A stretch of DNA of 35,975 nucleotides from an uncultured Flavobacteriales bacterium (GCA_937900875.1 CALCGD010000195.1:1-35975); one strand, 5' to 3'; counted from the first letter of the stretch, positions 1-9,701 are shown. Numbers and translations: made by a program. Notes: generated by a model from the letters alone, not told the origin.

Positions 1-2
1 TA

Positions 3-515
3 GGATATACGCTTTCGATATCCCTCAATACCTATGCTCAATTGCCCGATAAGGGCAACTGCCGTTTGTTTACGCATTTGGCTATTAGAGACGATGCGCA
101 TGTGCTCTTCGGTTTTTACAACAAGGCAGAACGCGAATTGTTCCGCCAGCTCATTTCTGTTTCGGGCGTTGGCGGAAATACGGCTTTGGCCGTGCTTTCC
201 AGTTTAGATCCATCGGGTGTACAGACCACCATTGCCAATGGCGATGTGGCTACGCTTAAATCAATTAAAGGCGTTGGGCCCAAAACTGCCGAACGGATAA
301 TTGTGGATCTGCGCGATAAGATGGGTAAAGTGGAGGTTGGAGAATTGGCGTTGGGACTTCCGCAAAATAAAGGACGAGAAGAAGCGTTAACCGCCCTCAT
401 GACCTTAGGGTTTGCCAAGAATGCAGCAGAAAAAGCCATCGAAAAAGTGCTGAAGAAATACGGTAACGACCTCGGTGTCGAAGAAATAGTGAAACATGCT
501 TTAAGCAGTTTCTAA
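3..515 (+). CDS. ruvA: Holliday junction branch migration protein RuvA (5' end outside window)
   Basis: RuvA binds the four-way DNA junction as a tetramer and loads the RuvB motor during recombination repair. The reading frame is already open at base 3 (GYTLSISLNTYAQLPDK), which matches the end of the N-terminal OB-fold, so the true start lies roughly 25 codons upstream of the window and the TTG at 42 is not the start. The double helix-hairpin-helix region follows (SVSGVGGNTALAVLS, then SIKGVGPKTAERIIVDL). The C-terminal domain III that contacts RuvB ends in EEIVKHALSSF. About 170 of an expected 195 or so residues are visible. The gene stops 18 nt before sprA on the same strand; the ruvA-sprA order is one I recall from other Bacteroidota. 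Confidence 0.95.
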   Translation, partial: GYTLSISLNTYAQLPDKGNCRLFTHLAIRDDAHVLFGFYNKAERELFRQLISVSGVGGNTALAVLSSLDPSGVQTTIANGDVATLKSIKGVGPKTAERIIVDLRDKMGKVEVGELALGLPQNKGREEALTALMTLGFAKNAAEKAIEKVLKKYGNDLGVEEIVKHALSSF

Positions 516-533
516 GCTAAGATGTAGTACTTG

Positions 534-3500
534 ATGCTGAGATTTTTAAATAAGATGGTTTTTGTGCTTGCAGGTGTTACCGGTCTCGGTTTCGCTGCGG
601 TTTCAGATGCCTCAATCTCAAAGCATTCGTCAAAGGCTTGGAACACAGATATGCAGCTTTTTGCGCTGGATACAGATTCCTTGGCCTTGCCTTACCCGCT
701 GCAAGATTCGTACGACCCAACTCCTACCGGAAATGAAAATGGGCTGTACCTCAGCGACCCATCTAACGTTGAAACCGAAATTGAGTACGACCCAGAAAGT
801 GGAGAGTACAACATCAATCAGAGTATTGGCGAAGACATCAACTTTCGTCCGCCAACATATATGTCATTCGATGAGTTTCAGGACTATAATTCGAGTCAGG
901 CACTAAGAGATTATTGGAGAGAAAAAGCGGCAACTCAATCAGAAAGTCAGCGAAAGCCACTTATCCCAAAGCTTAACATTAAGAGCAAGTTGTTTGAGAC
1001 CATTTTCTGTGGTTCAACCGTAGAAATCCGTCCGCAAGGTTCGGCAGAACTCATATTTGGGGTAAACGTTTCTAAGATTGATAACCCTGCATTGCCAGAC
1101 AATCAGAAGACCAACACCACCTTCAATTTCGACCAAAGCATACAGCTTAACGTAACGGGTAAAATTGGAGACGCTATGACGCTTGGCGTTAACTACAACA
1201 CCGATGCAACATTCGATTTTGAAAATCAAATGAAGCTGAAGTGGGAGGCGTGTGATGAAGACAACATTCTTAGAAGTATTGAAGCGGGTAACGTTTCGTT
1301 GCCTCTTACGGGGTCGTTGATTTCGGGTAGCCAAAACCTGTTTGGAGTGAAAGCGGTTACTCGCTTTGGAAGACTGACTGTTACTGGAATTTTCTCTCAG
1401 CAAAAGAGTGAAAGCAACTCGGTAGAAACACAAGGCGGTGCGCAGGTCACCAAGTTTGAGGTGAAGGCAGATGAATACGAGTCTAACCGTCACTTCTTCC
1501 TTTCTCAGTTTTTTAGAGACGGATATGATGAATGGTTGAAAGACCTTCCATTGGTAAAATCTCCGATTAACATTACCAGAATTGAGGTTTGGGTTACCAA
1601 TACAAGTGCGCAAACAGATGGAGGCCAGCGAGACATTGTAAGTTTTATGGACCTTGGAGAACCACTTGCCGAGGCGTATAACCAAACGCTTATTGGACCA
1701 GGTTCTGGAAACCAATCGTTGCCAAACAACAGCGCAAACAACCTTTATCAGCAACTTACTTCTACCTACATAGGGGCTAGAGATGTAAATAACGTGGAGA
1801 ACGTATTTACCTCGCTAGTTAACACGCACAATTTTGTCAACTCACAAGATTATGAAGGGTTAGAATTTGCAACCTCGCTGAACTCATCCGAATTCAGATT
1901 GAATCCGCAGTTGGGTTACATCTCGCTTAACAGAGAAATGCAGCCGAATGAGGTGTTGGCAGTAGCTTTCCAGTACACCTATGGCGGTCAGGTTTATCAA
2001 GTAGGTGAATTCTCCACAGATGGTATTTCTGGAGATAACGCCCTCTATGTAAAATTGCTGAAGAGCACGGTTACCAATCCTAAAATTCCACTTTGGGATT
2101 TGATGATGAAAAACGTGTACAACATTGGTGCTTACCAGGTATCTAAAGAAGACTTTAGACTGGATGTGATTTATGATAACATTGAGGCAGGAACAAGAAC
2201 CAATTACCTTACAGAAGGAGCGATTAATGGTCAGATTCTATTGCGTACGCTCAACCTTGACCAACTCAACTTTAACAATGACCCGTATGCTGATGGTTTC
2301 TTCGATTATGTAGAAGGAATTACCATCAACAGCCAAAACGGTAGAATTATCTTCCCTGTAAAAGAACCTTTTGGAGAATATTTAGAGAACAAATTTGCCT
2401 TGCCGGGCGAACAAGAAATTGCTGACAAGTATGTTTTCAAGCAACTCTATGATTCTACCAAACAGGCGGCACTCAACTTTCCGGAGCTGAACAGATTTAT
2501 TTTGGCTGGTACCTACAAAGGAGCTGGCGGTTCGGAAATTTCTTTGGGTGGAATGAATATTCCTCAGGGAAGTGTTAGGGTAACTGCCGGCAGTCAAACA
2601 TTGGTAGAAAATCAGGATTACACGGTAGACTACACCTTGGGCCGAGTGAAGATTATCAATGAAGCCATCATTGCATCTGGACAGAAAATTACTGCCACGT
2701 TTGAGAGTAATTCCTTGTTCAATATTCAGCAGAAAACCTTGGGTGGGGTTCACTTAGACTATAAGATTAGCGATGACCTTGTGTTTGGGGCTACTGTATT
2801 AAACTTGAGCGAGCGGCCACTTACCCAAAAGGTAAACATGGGCGATGAGCCAATTAACAACACCATTTGGGGTGTGAATGGAAACTATCGAACAGAGTCG
2901 CGTTTCCTTACCAAAATGGTGGATAAGATTCCGCTGATTAACACCAAGGAAATCTCAACCATTTCGGTAGCAGGAGAGTTTGCACACCTTATTCCGGGCA
3001 ACGCAAAAGCCATTACCAAAGGTGGTATTGCTTACATCGATGACTTTGAGGGAAGTGTAAACTTTATCGACCTTAAAAGCCGACAGTCTTGGGTGCTGGC
3101 TAGTACGCCACAAGGTCAATCTGAATCTTCCATGTTTCCAGAAGGATTGCTAAGTAACGACCTTGGAAATGGTATGAACAGAGCACGATTGGCTTGGTAT
3201 ATTATTGACCCACTTTTCTACAGAAATAATACGCTGACGCCAGACCACATGACGGCAGAGGACCGATCTATTCAATACTCTAGAGAGGTACTTGAACAAG
3301 AGATTTTCCCAAATAAGCAATCGCAAATTGCCAATCAGCAAACGAACCTACCAATGTTCGATGTGGCATTTTATCCAAACGAAAAAGGACCCTATAATTA
3401 TGATGCTGATGGTATTACGCCAAGCGGACAAGTTGTAGCTGCGGGTGTTGATGGAGACGGAAGACTGAACGACCCAGAATCGAGATGGGGCGGTATTATG

Positions 3501-6500
3501 AGACCTGTTCAAACCAGCGACTTTGAGTCGAACAACATCGAGTTTATTCAGTTTTGGATGATGGACCCTTTCCATGACGATGTTTCAAATGCACATACTG
3601 GTGGAGACCTCTTTTTCAACATTGGTAACGTGTCTGAAGATATTTTGCGAGATGGGCAAAAAGCGTTTGAAAACGGACTCCCAACTCCAACTAACCAAAA
3701 CCCTACCGACACCACAAACCTTGCAATCGTTTCTAGTGTTCAAAACATCATTAATGTTTTCGATAACGACCCCGCAGCCCGTCCATTTCAGGATGTTGGT
3801 TTGGATGGTATGAACGATGAGCAGGAGCTAGATTTTCACACTACAAGCAGCTCGAATTACGTTCAGAGACTGAATGATAGATTAGGTACAGGAACCTTGA
3901 CGCAAGCAGCTTACGATAAGTTGATTTCGGATATCTCTTCTGACAACTTCCTCTACTACCGTAGTGATGAATGGGATTCGCAGCAAGCGTCTGTATTAGA
4001 GCGTTACAAGCAGTTCAATGGATTAGAAAATAACTCGCCAACAGCAGAGCAGTCGGGAACGTCTTTCCAAGCATCTTCGACTACCATTCCTGATGGTGAG
4101 GACATCAACCGAGATTACACCATGAATAAGTCTGAAAATTACTTTCAGTACAAGGTGAGTTTGAGAAAGGAAGACCTTGTAGTTGGGCGTAATTACATTA
4201 CCAATGAGGTAGAAGGACGAGGTACATTGGATAACGGAAACCCGATTACAGTAAAGTGGTATCAGTTTAAAATTCCGGTTAGAGACCCAGACCGTATTGT
4301 AGGTAACATTCAAGATTTCCGTTCAATCCGTTTTATGAGAATGTTCTACAAAGGATTTGAAGATTCTATTGTTACGCGTTTTGCAAGATTAGAATTGGTG
4401 CGGGGAGAGTGGAGAAGATATTTATTCTCATTAGAGGAGCCAGGAGAATACATTCCAGGAGACCCAAGTGACGAAACACCGTTCGACATTTCTGTTGTAA
4501 ACATTGAAGAAAACGGAGAAAAGGAGCCAATTAACTACATCCTCCCTCCAGGAATTGACAGACAGCAAACGCCTTCGAGTAATACCACGCTTCGTCAGTT
4601 AAACGAGCAAGCCTTGTTGCTTAAAGTCTGCGATTTGGCCGATGGCGATGCGAGGGCCGCATACAAGAACACCGAGTTCGATATTCGATCGTACAAGAAA
4701 TTGAAAATGTTCATTCATGCCGAGGCGGTTGGAGATGAACTGCTTAATGATGATGATGTTACCGTTTTCCTTCGATTAGGAACAGATTTCGATAACAACT
4801 ATTACGAATACGAAGTGCCGCTTACGGTTACTCTTCCGGGAGATTATAGCCAAGATATTTCGTCAGACAGATATGATGTTTGGCCTCTGCTAAACAACAT
4901 AGATTTAGATTTCGCGGAGCTTACCCGAACCAAGCAGCAACGAAATAGAGATTTGGTCTCAAACCCTGAAGTTTCCATTACCAAACGGTATGAGATTGAC
5001 CACGGACCACGAAACAAGATTGTAATTAAGGGTAATCCAAACTTGGCCAACATCAAGTCGATGATTATTGGAATTAGAAACCCGAAAAAAGAAAATGCAC
5101 ACGATGGCGATGATGGTCTTACTAAGTGCGTAGAGGTTTGGGTAAACGAATTAAGACTTACCGATTTCGATAACAAAGGAGGTTGGGCTACCAACGGTCA
5201 GGTAAATGTGAAGCTTGCCGATTTTGCTACACTGAATGGTGCTGCTGATTACACCAAGTTCGGATTTGGCGCATTTGATAGTAAGCCAAGCGAAAGAAAC
5301 CGTGAAAGTGTTGCCAACTACGACCTTTCTGCACAGATTAAGCTAGGTATGTTCTTCCCTAAAAAGTGGGGAATTAACGTGCCAATTTATTTAGGATACG
5401 GAGAAACTTTCGGAACTCCAGAGTACAATCCACTCGACCCTGATATTACGATGGCGGCTTCGCTTTCAAACCTAAATGAGACCTCAGCAAATCCTGACTC
5501 TGCACGAACGGCCTTAAAGCAGCAATCCGAGCGATACAACAAACGGAGGAGCATGAACTTTACCGACATTAAAATCGGTATCAAGAGCAAAAAACCAATG
5601 CCTTGGGATCCTGCCAACTTCGGATTCAACTACTCCTACAATCAAGATTATTATCGCGATATAAACACCCAATACCGAGAAACACGAACCTATCGTGGAG
5701 GTATGAATTACGATTACAACCCGAGTGGAAAGAATGTGCGTCCGTTTGCCAAATTGAAGTTGGTAAATGCCATGGTTGATGCCACCAAGGAAAAACAGCA
5801 GGAGAAACACGCCAATCAAAAGGCGGTAGTAGATAGCCTGAAGCGCGCAAAAGTGAAGGGAGAAGAGTTGAGCGATGCTGAAGATAAATTGGAGAAATAC
5901 TCCAAGCGAAAAGAAAGCTACAACAAGTGGTCGAGAAGCATGCTTCGTTCAGATTGGTGGCGTCCAATTAAAGATTTCAACTTCAATTATCTACCAAATA
6001 GACTTGGGTTTAGAACCAATGCAGATAGGCGATATACAGAGCAGCAACTGAGAAATACTACCTCTTATGCCGATATAAAAATTGACTCTACTTTCCAGAA
6101 GTCGTTTCTATGGAACAGGTCTTATCATTTCAAATACGACCTAACTAAGGCCATCAAAATTCAGTTCGATGCCTTCAACTTTGGTAGGGTAGACGAACCA
6201 GAAGGACCAGTAGACAGGAAGTTTGACAATTGGGAACACATGCGCGATTCTATTTGGAGCAACGTGTTAAGAGGAGGTCGAACAACGCAGTATAACCACA
6301 CCACAACTTTAAATTGGACACTGCCAATTAACAAGTTTCCAATTTTGAGTTGGGTTACTGCCACTGGATCTTACACAGGTAATTACACGTGGAACGCGGC
6401 ACCACTAGAGCGACAGGACGATGGCTCTTTCACACAGTCGAGTTTCGGAAATACGGTACAGAACTCGCAAAACTGGCAGATTAACGGAAATGCAAACCTT

Positions 6501-8093
6501 ACTCAGTTGTACAATAAGGTGCCTTTCTTAAAAAAGATTAATCAGAACCAAAGAAGATCTGCTGGGGCAAGAAAAGCAGCAGCAAAATCGAAATCGAACA
6601 AAGCCAAAGCAGGTGGTAAAGAGAATGTGCCAGACAGCCTTAAGACAGATGAGAACAAACCGAACATTGGAAAGATAATTGGTGAAGGTGTAGCCTCATT
6701 TATCATGATGGTGAAGTCGGTAAACGTTACGTATTCAGAAACCAACGGCACCATGCTTCCTGGCTATAGGCCAAAATCTAAGTACATGGGACTAGATGAT
6801 GGAATGAGCAACATGGGTGGTTTTGTACCCTTCTTATTCGGTTGGCAAGGACGAGCTTTTGATGATGTGAGCACTGGTTACGATATTAGGGAAGAGGCCA
6901 TACGGGGTAATTGGATTACCAATGATACGCTACAGAGTAATCCGCTGGTTCAAACACAATCGAGCTCCTTAAACATTAGAGCCACGATAGAACCAATTAA
7001 TGGATTTAGAATTGACCTCACGGCTACAAGAACCTATACTGAAAGCATCAGCGAGTTCTTTAGATGGGATGAGGCTTTGCAATCGCCTATTAGCTTCAAT
7101 CCTGTTACAACGGGTAATTTCAGCATGTCTTACATCACCATTAACACAACGTTTGTCCGTCCAAGAGACGATAATTCGTCTCCTGTTTTTGATGATTTTA
7201 AAGCGAACAGATTAACAATTGCGCAACGACTGGCTGATGATCATCCGGGAACGTTGGGTTCTCATGAAGAGTTTAGCGAATACCCAGAAGGATATGGTCC
7301 AACTCAGCAAGAAGTGCTTATTCCAGCATTCTTATCGGCCTACGGAGTTTATAATGCAGATGGCGTTAGTCAAAACCCATTTCCACGAATTCCGCTACCA
7401 AACTGGCGTATAAATTATGATGGAATTGGTAAGATTCCGTTTATGAAAAAGATTGCGCGTAACGTAACGCTTGGTCATGCATATCGGTCAACGTATAGCG
7501 TAAGCAACTTTACAACCAACCTAGGTTTTGAAGCGTTGGTAGACGGAGAAGATTTCCCAAACACCAAGGATAGCAGTGACAACTTTATTCCAAGATTGCA
7601 AATCGGTACAATCACAATCAGCGAGCAGTTTAGTCCATTAGTAAGTTTAGATTTCACCTTTAAAAACTCCCTTACAGCCAAGTTAGAGGTGAAAACAAGT
7701 AGAACGCTGTCACTCAATTTCTCAAACAATCAGTTGACAGAAGTTACTAGCGAGGAATACATTGTAGGAGCAGGTTACACTTTCAAGAATGTGAAATTTC
7801 CAATCAGATTTGGAAAAGGGAAAAAGAAGATTCAGTCTGATTTGAATTTCAGAATCGATTTTTCAATGAGAGATAACAGAACAATGATTCGTAAGATAGA
7901 TGAGGATGTAAATCAGGCTACTTCAGGTCAGAAACTCATCAGTATTAAAGTAAATGCCGATTATGTTATCAATCAACGATTCAACATTAGACTGTTCTAC
8001 GATGCAGCTATAAACGAGCCAGTTGTGTCTTCATCTTTCCCTACGCAAAACCACGCAGCAGGGCTTAGTTTGAGATTTACTTTGGCCGATTGA
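534..8093 (+). CDS. sprA: Type IX secretion system outer-membrane translocon SprA (Sov)
   Basis: SprA is the giant outer-membrane beta-barrel channel through which type IX secretion cargo crosses the outer membrane; it is needed for gliding and for secretion of CTD-tagged proteins. About 2,519 residues are encoded, close to the 2,400 or so of the Flavobacterium protein. TTG 531 and ATG 534 are adjacent and in frame; the ATG is preferred. A signal peptide is clear (MLRFLNKMVFVLAG, cleavage near residues 25-29). The body is rich in alternating aromatic/polar beta-strand segments, with SprA-type stretches such as YIDDFEGSV and VEVWVNELRL. Two segments stand out: a charged predicted coiled coil (nt about 5785-5940) and a Lys/Ala-rich basic stretch (nt about 6541-6665). 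Neighbours ruvA and gcvH are housekeeping genes, and no other T9SS gene is in the window. Confidence 0.97.
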   Translation: MLRFLNKMVFVLAGVTGLGFAAVSDASISKHSSKAWNTDMQLFALDTDSLALPYPLQDSYDPTPTGNENGLYLSDPSNVETEIEYDPESGEYNINQSIGEDINFRPPTYMSFDEFQDYNSSQALRDYWREKAATQSESQRKPLIPKLNIKSKLFETIFCGSTVEIRPQGSAELIFGVNVSKIDNPALPDNQKTNTTFNFDQSIQLNVTGKIGDAMTLGVNYNTDATFDFENQMKLKWEACDEDNILRSIEAGNVSLPLTGSLISGSQNLFGVKAVTRFGRLTVTGIFSQQKSESNSVETQGGAQVTKFEVKADEYESNRHFFLSQFFRDGYDEWLKDLPLVKSPINITRIEVWVTNTSAQTDGGQRDIVSFMDLGEPLAEAYNQTLIGPGSGNQSLPNNSANNLYQQLTSTYIGARDVNNVENVFTSLVNTHNFVNSQDYEGLEFATSLNSSEFRLNPQLGYISLNREMQPNEVLAVAFQYTYGGQVYQVGEFSTDGISGDNALYVKLLKSTVTNPKIPLWDLMMKNVYNIGAYQVSKEDFRLDVIYDNIEAGTRTNYLTEGAINGQILLRTLNLDQLNFNNDPYADGFFDYVEGITINSQNGRIIFPVKEPFGEYLENKFALPGEQEIADKYVFKQLYDSTKQAALNFPELNRFILAGTYKGAGGSEISLGGMNIPQGSVRVTAGSQTLVENQDYTVDYTLGRVKIINEAIIASGQKITATFESNSLFNIQQKTLGGVHLDYKISDDLVFGATVLNLSERPLTQKVNMGDEPINNTIWGVNGNYRTESRFLTKMVDKIPLINTKEISTISVAGEFAHLIPGNAKAITKGGIAYIDDFEGSVNFIDLKSRQSWVLASTPQGQSESSMFPEGLLSNDLGNGMNRARLAWYIIDPLFYRNNTLTPDHMTAEDRSIQYSREVLEQEIFPNKQSQIANQQTNLPMFDVAFYPNEKGPYNYDADGITPSGQVVAAGVDGDGRLNDPESRWGGIMRPVQTSDFESNNIEFIQFWMMDPFHDDVSNAHTGGDLFFNIGNVSEDILRDGQKAFENGLPTPTNQNPTDTTNLAIVSSVQNIINVFDNDPAARPFQDVGLDGMNDEQELDFHTTSSSNYVQRLNDRLGTGTLTQAAYDKLISDISSDNFLYYRSDEWDSQQASVLERYKQFNGLENNSPTAEQSGTSFQASSTTIPDGEDINRDYTMNKSENYFQYKVSLRKEDLVVGRNYITNEVEGRGTLDNGNPITVKWYQFKIPVRDPDRIVGNIQDFRSIRFMRMFYKGFEDSIVTRFARLELVRGEWRRYLFSLEEPGEYIPGDPSDETPFDISVVNIEENGEKEPINYILPPGIDRQQTPSSNTTLRQLNEQALLLKVCDLADGDARAAYKNTEFDIRSYKKLKMFIHAEAVGDELLNDDDVTVFLRLGTDFDNNYYEYEVPLTVTLPGDYSQDISSDRYDVWPLLNNIDLDFAELTRTKQQRNRDLVSNPEVSITKRYEIDHGPRNKIVIKGNPNLANIKSMIIGIRNPKKENAHDGDDGLTKCVEVWVNELRLTDFDNKGGWATNGQVNVKLADFATLNGAADYTKFGFGAFDSKPSERNRESVANYDLSAQIKLGMFFPKKWGINVPIYLGYGETFGTPEYNPLDPDITMAASLSNLNETSANPDSARTALKQQSERYNKRRSMNFTDIKIGIKSKKPMPWDPANFGFNYSYNQDYYRDINTQYRETRTYRGGMNYDYNPSGKNVRPFAKLKLVNAMVDATKEKQQEKHANQKAVVDSLKRAKVKGEELSDAEDKLEKYSKRKESYNKWSRSMLRSDWWRPIKDFNFNYLPNRLGFRTNADRRYTEQQLRNTTSYADIKIDSTFQKSFLWNRSYHFKYDLTKAIKIQFDAFNFGRVDEPEGPVDRKFDNWEHMRDSIWSNVLRGGRTTQYNHTTTLNWTLPINKFPILSWVTATGSYTGNYTWNAAPLERQDDGSFTQSSFGNTVQNSQNWQINGNANLTQLYNKVPFLKKINQNQRRSAGARKAAAKSKSNKAKAGGKENVPDSLKTDENKPNIGKIIGEGVASFIMMVKSVNVTYSETNGTMLPGYRPKSKYMGLDDGMSNMGGFVPFLFGWQGRAFDDVSTGYDIREEAIRGNWITNDTLQSNPLVQTQSSSLNIRATIEPINGFRIDLTATRTYTESISEFFRWDEALQSPISFNPVTTGNFSMSYITINTTFVRPRDDNSSPVFDDFKANRLTIAQRLADDHPGTLGSHEEFSEYPEGYGPTQQEVLIPAFLSAYGVYNADGVSQNPFPRIPLPNWRINYDGIGKIPFMKKIARNVTLGHAYRSTYSVSNFTTNLGFEALVDGEDFPNTKDSSDNFIPRLQIGTITISEQFSPLVSLDFTFKNSLTAKLEVKTSRTLSLNFSNNQLTEVTSEEYIVGAGYTFKNVKFPIRFGKGKKKIQSDLNFRIDFSMRDNRTMIRKIDEDVNQATSGQKLISIKVNADYVINQRFNIRLFYDAAINEPVVSSSFPTQNHAAGLSLRFTLAD

Positions 8094-8122
8094 TAGAAAG
8101 ATTGCCTAAAAACATAATTTTG
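8090..8122 (+). promoter_or_regulatory. Candidate promoter of gcvH
   Basis: The -7 element taattttg (8115-8122) is a perfect TAnnTTTG match to the Bacteroidota consensus. TTG at 8090-8092 lies 22 nt upstream and overlaps the sprA stop codon. A transcript would start near 8129, about 20 nt before the gcvH ATG. Confidence 0.55.
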
Positions 8123-8149
8123 GCCAACGTTTAATTCTAATCAGATACA

Positions 8150-8530
8150 ATGAATATTCCAGCAGAACTTAAGTACACAAAAGAACACGAATGGATTAAA
8201 ATAGACGGTGATGTAGCCACTGTTGGCATTACCGATTTTGCGCAAGGCGAGTTGGGTGACATCGTTTATGTAGAAATTGAAACGGAAGGCGAATCATTAG
8301 ATGCTGACGAAGTTTTTGGAACGGTTGAAGCTGTAAAAACAGTATCTGATTTGTTTATGCCATTGTCTGGAGAAGTGTTAGAGATGAATTCTGGTATTGA
8401 AACAGATCCTGAATCTGTGAATAAAGACCCGTACGGAGCTGGTTGGATGATTAAGATTAAGATGTCGGATGTTTCTGAGATTGATAATTTATTATCTGCA
8501 GACGCCTACAAAGAATTGATAGGAGGATAG
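8150..8530 (+). CDS. gcvH: Glycine cleavage system H protein
   Basis: The H protein is the lipoyl-carrying shuttle of the cytoplasmic glycine cleavage complex, passing the aminomethyl group between the P, T and L proteins. At 126 residues it has the usual family length. The lipoylation site is visible as GTVEAVKTVSDLF with Lys63 as the modified residue. The N-terminal KYTKEHEWIKIDGD and the GITDFAQGELGDIVYVE segment are classic H-protein signatures. A consensus promoter lies just upstream, so it probably does not depend on sprA read-through. It stops 1 nt before the VanZ-family gene. The P, T and L genes are not in the window. Confidence 0.98.
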   Translation: MNIPAELKYTKEHEWIKIDGDVATVGITDFAQGELGDIVYVEIETEGESLDADEVFGTVEAVKTVSDLFMPLSGEVLEMNSGIETDPESVNKDPYGAGWMIKIKMSDVSEIDNLLSADAYKELIGG

Positions 8531-8531
8531 T

Positions 8532-8903
8532 TTGACCAAAAATTTAAGATTAATGCAAGTAATACTGGCCGTCCTTTGGACGGCCTTTATTGTTTTTGGG
8601 CTCCTATCTGAGCCTTCAGGTATACCCCGGTTTAAATGGCTAACAATAGAAGGCGTTGATAAACTCATTCACGCCATTCTGTTTCTGGTAGAAGCAGCGT
8701 TATTGACCCTTGTTTTTGCTAAACCAAGTACCTTGAGGGTTGGCCTACTAATTTTGGCTTGGTGCGTATTCTTGGGAGGAATTTTAGAGCTCATCCAACA
8801 TTATTGGGTAAACGGGCGTTCTGGAGATTGGGTGGATTTATTAGCAGATACACTAGGCGCTGTCATTGGTTTTGCCATCATCTCTCGCTTCAAAAAGAAA
8901 TAA
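8532..8903 (+). CDS. VanZ-family membrane protein
   Basis: A small integral membrane protein of up to 123 residues with four hydrophobic segments, ending in a basic tail (SRFKKK). The VanZ-like signature is visible: DKLIHAILF early in the second helix, then ELIQHYWVNGRSGDWVDLLADTLGAVIG. VanZ proteins have been linked to low-level teicoplanin resistance, but the biochemical role of chromosomal homologues is unknown. Two starts are possible: TTG 8532, preceded 5 nt upstream by a perfect AGGAGG inside the gcvH end, or ATG 8553, seven codons later. The protein lies directly behind gcvH, an arrangement I recall from other Bacteroidota, and is probably cotranscribed with it. Confidence 0.87.
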   Translation: MTKNLRLMQVILAVLWTAFIVFGLLSEPSGIPRFKWLTIEGVDKLIHAILFLVEAALLTLVFAKPSTLRVGLLILAWCVFLGGILELIQHYWVNGRSGDWVDLLADTLGAVIGFAIISRFKKK

Positions 8904-8961
8904 TTCAAGGGTTTGTGGAATCTATGAGAATACAACATCTAGATAAGTGAAAATGCGATTG

Positions 8962-8990
8962 TTGTGATTGCATCAATAATTTTAAATTTA
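8962..8990 (+). promoter_or_regulatory. Candidate promoter of the first TonB-type gene
   Basis: TTG (8962-8964), an 18-nt spacer, then taaattta (8983-8990), which matches TAnnTTTG at 7 of 8 positions. Spacing and position 21 nt before the ATG at 9012 fit a Bacteroidota housekeeping promoter. Confidence 0.5.
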
Positions 8991-9011
8991 CGGACCCATT
9001 AAAAGAACATT

Positions 9012-9683
9012 ATGGAGATTAAAAAGAATCCTGAAGTTGACCTAGAGAAGAAACGATCACTGTTTCTACTTGCAGGTTACGTGGTAGCGTTAGCTGTCGT
9101 GCTTACTGCATTCGAATGGAAAACCTTCGAAAAAGGTATTGACGGTCTAGGAAAATTGGTAGTGGATGATATTGAAGAAGAAATCATTCCTATTACTGAG
9201 ATGAACAATCCTCCACCCCCACCTCCTCCACCCCCACCGCCTGCTCCGGAAATTGAGATTGTGGAAGATGACGTTGAGATAGAGGAAGAAGTTGAGATTA
9301 TGGACGTTGAAGCTGATCAAGAGACTATTATCGAAGAGGTAATAGAGGAAGAAGAAGAAGCCGGTCCAGATTTCTTTACTATTGTTGAAGACATGCCAAA
9401 CTATCCTGGCGGAGATGCCGCTTTACTTGGATACATTAACAAGTCTGTAGAGTACCCACCAATTGCAAAAGAAAACGGAATTACTGGTGTTGTTTACGTG
9501 AGTTATATCGTTGATAAAACAGGAAATGTAACAGATGTAAAAGTGGTTAGAGGAGCCGACCCTTTCCTAGACAAGGAAGCGGTTAGAGTTGTTAAAACCA
9601 TTAAAGGTTACAAGCCCGGAAAACAAAGAGGTAAGCCGGTACCTGTGCAGTTTACCATTCCTATTCGGTACGTTCTTAACTAG
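9012..9683 (+). CDS. TonB-family energy transducer (Pro-rich and acidic linker)
   Basis: This protein should couple the inner-membrane ExbB/ExbD proton motor to outer-membrane TonB-dependent receptors. It has a short basic cytoplasmic tail, one signal-anchor helix at residues 16-34 (SLFLLAGYVVALAVVLTAF) followed by the conserved FEW, and then a periplasmic linker. The linker holds 11 consecutive prolines (67-77) and an unusually acidic stretch (about 80-120, mostly Glu/Asp/Ile/Val). The C-terminal TonB domain starts near MPNYPGGDAALLGYI (128-142) and continues through GVVYVSYIVDKTGNV to the terminal IPIRYVLN. Length 223 aa is ordinary. exbB and exbD are not nearby. It is a single-gene unit between its own promoter and a strong terminator. 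Confidence 0.92.
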   Translation: MEIKKNPEVDLEKKRSLFLLAGYVVALAVVLTAFEWKTFEKGIDGLGKLVVDDIEEEIIPITEMNNPPPPPPPPPPPAPEIEIVEDDVEIEEEVEIMDVEADQETIIEEVIEEEEEAGPDFFTIVEDMPNYPGGDAALLGYINKSVEYPPIAKENGITGVVYVSYIVDKTGNVTDVKVVRGADPFLDKEAVRVVKTIKGYKPGKQRGKPVPVQFTIPIRYVLN

Positions 9684-9701
9684 AACGAAACAAAAAACTT
9701 C

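Noticed and set aside
42-515. TTG 42 as the start of a short ruvA
   Set aside because: The frame is open upstream to base 3 and the residues there (GYTLSISLNTYAQ) belong to the RuvA OB-fold, so the gene simply begins outside the window.
1014-1754. A 246-codon open frame on the - strand inside sprA, with others like it through 8093
   Set aside because: It lies opposite an unmistakable coding region and its translation is low in normal domain patterns and rich in Cys/Arg/Val runs. It is an antisense shadow.
9208-9242. C-rich repeat region as a microsatellite or regulatory repeat
   Set aside because: It encodes the poly-proline part of the TonB linker and mixes synonymous proline codons, so protein selection explains it.
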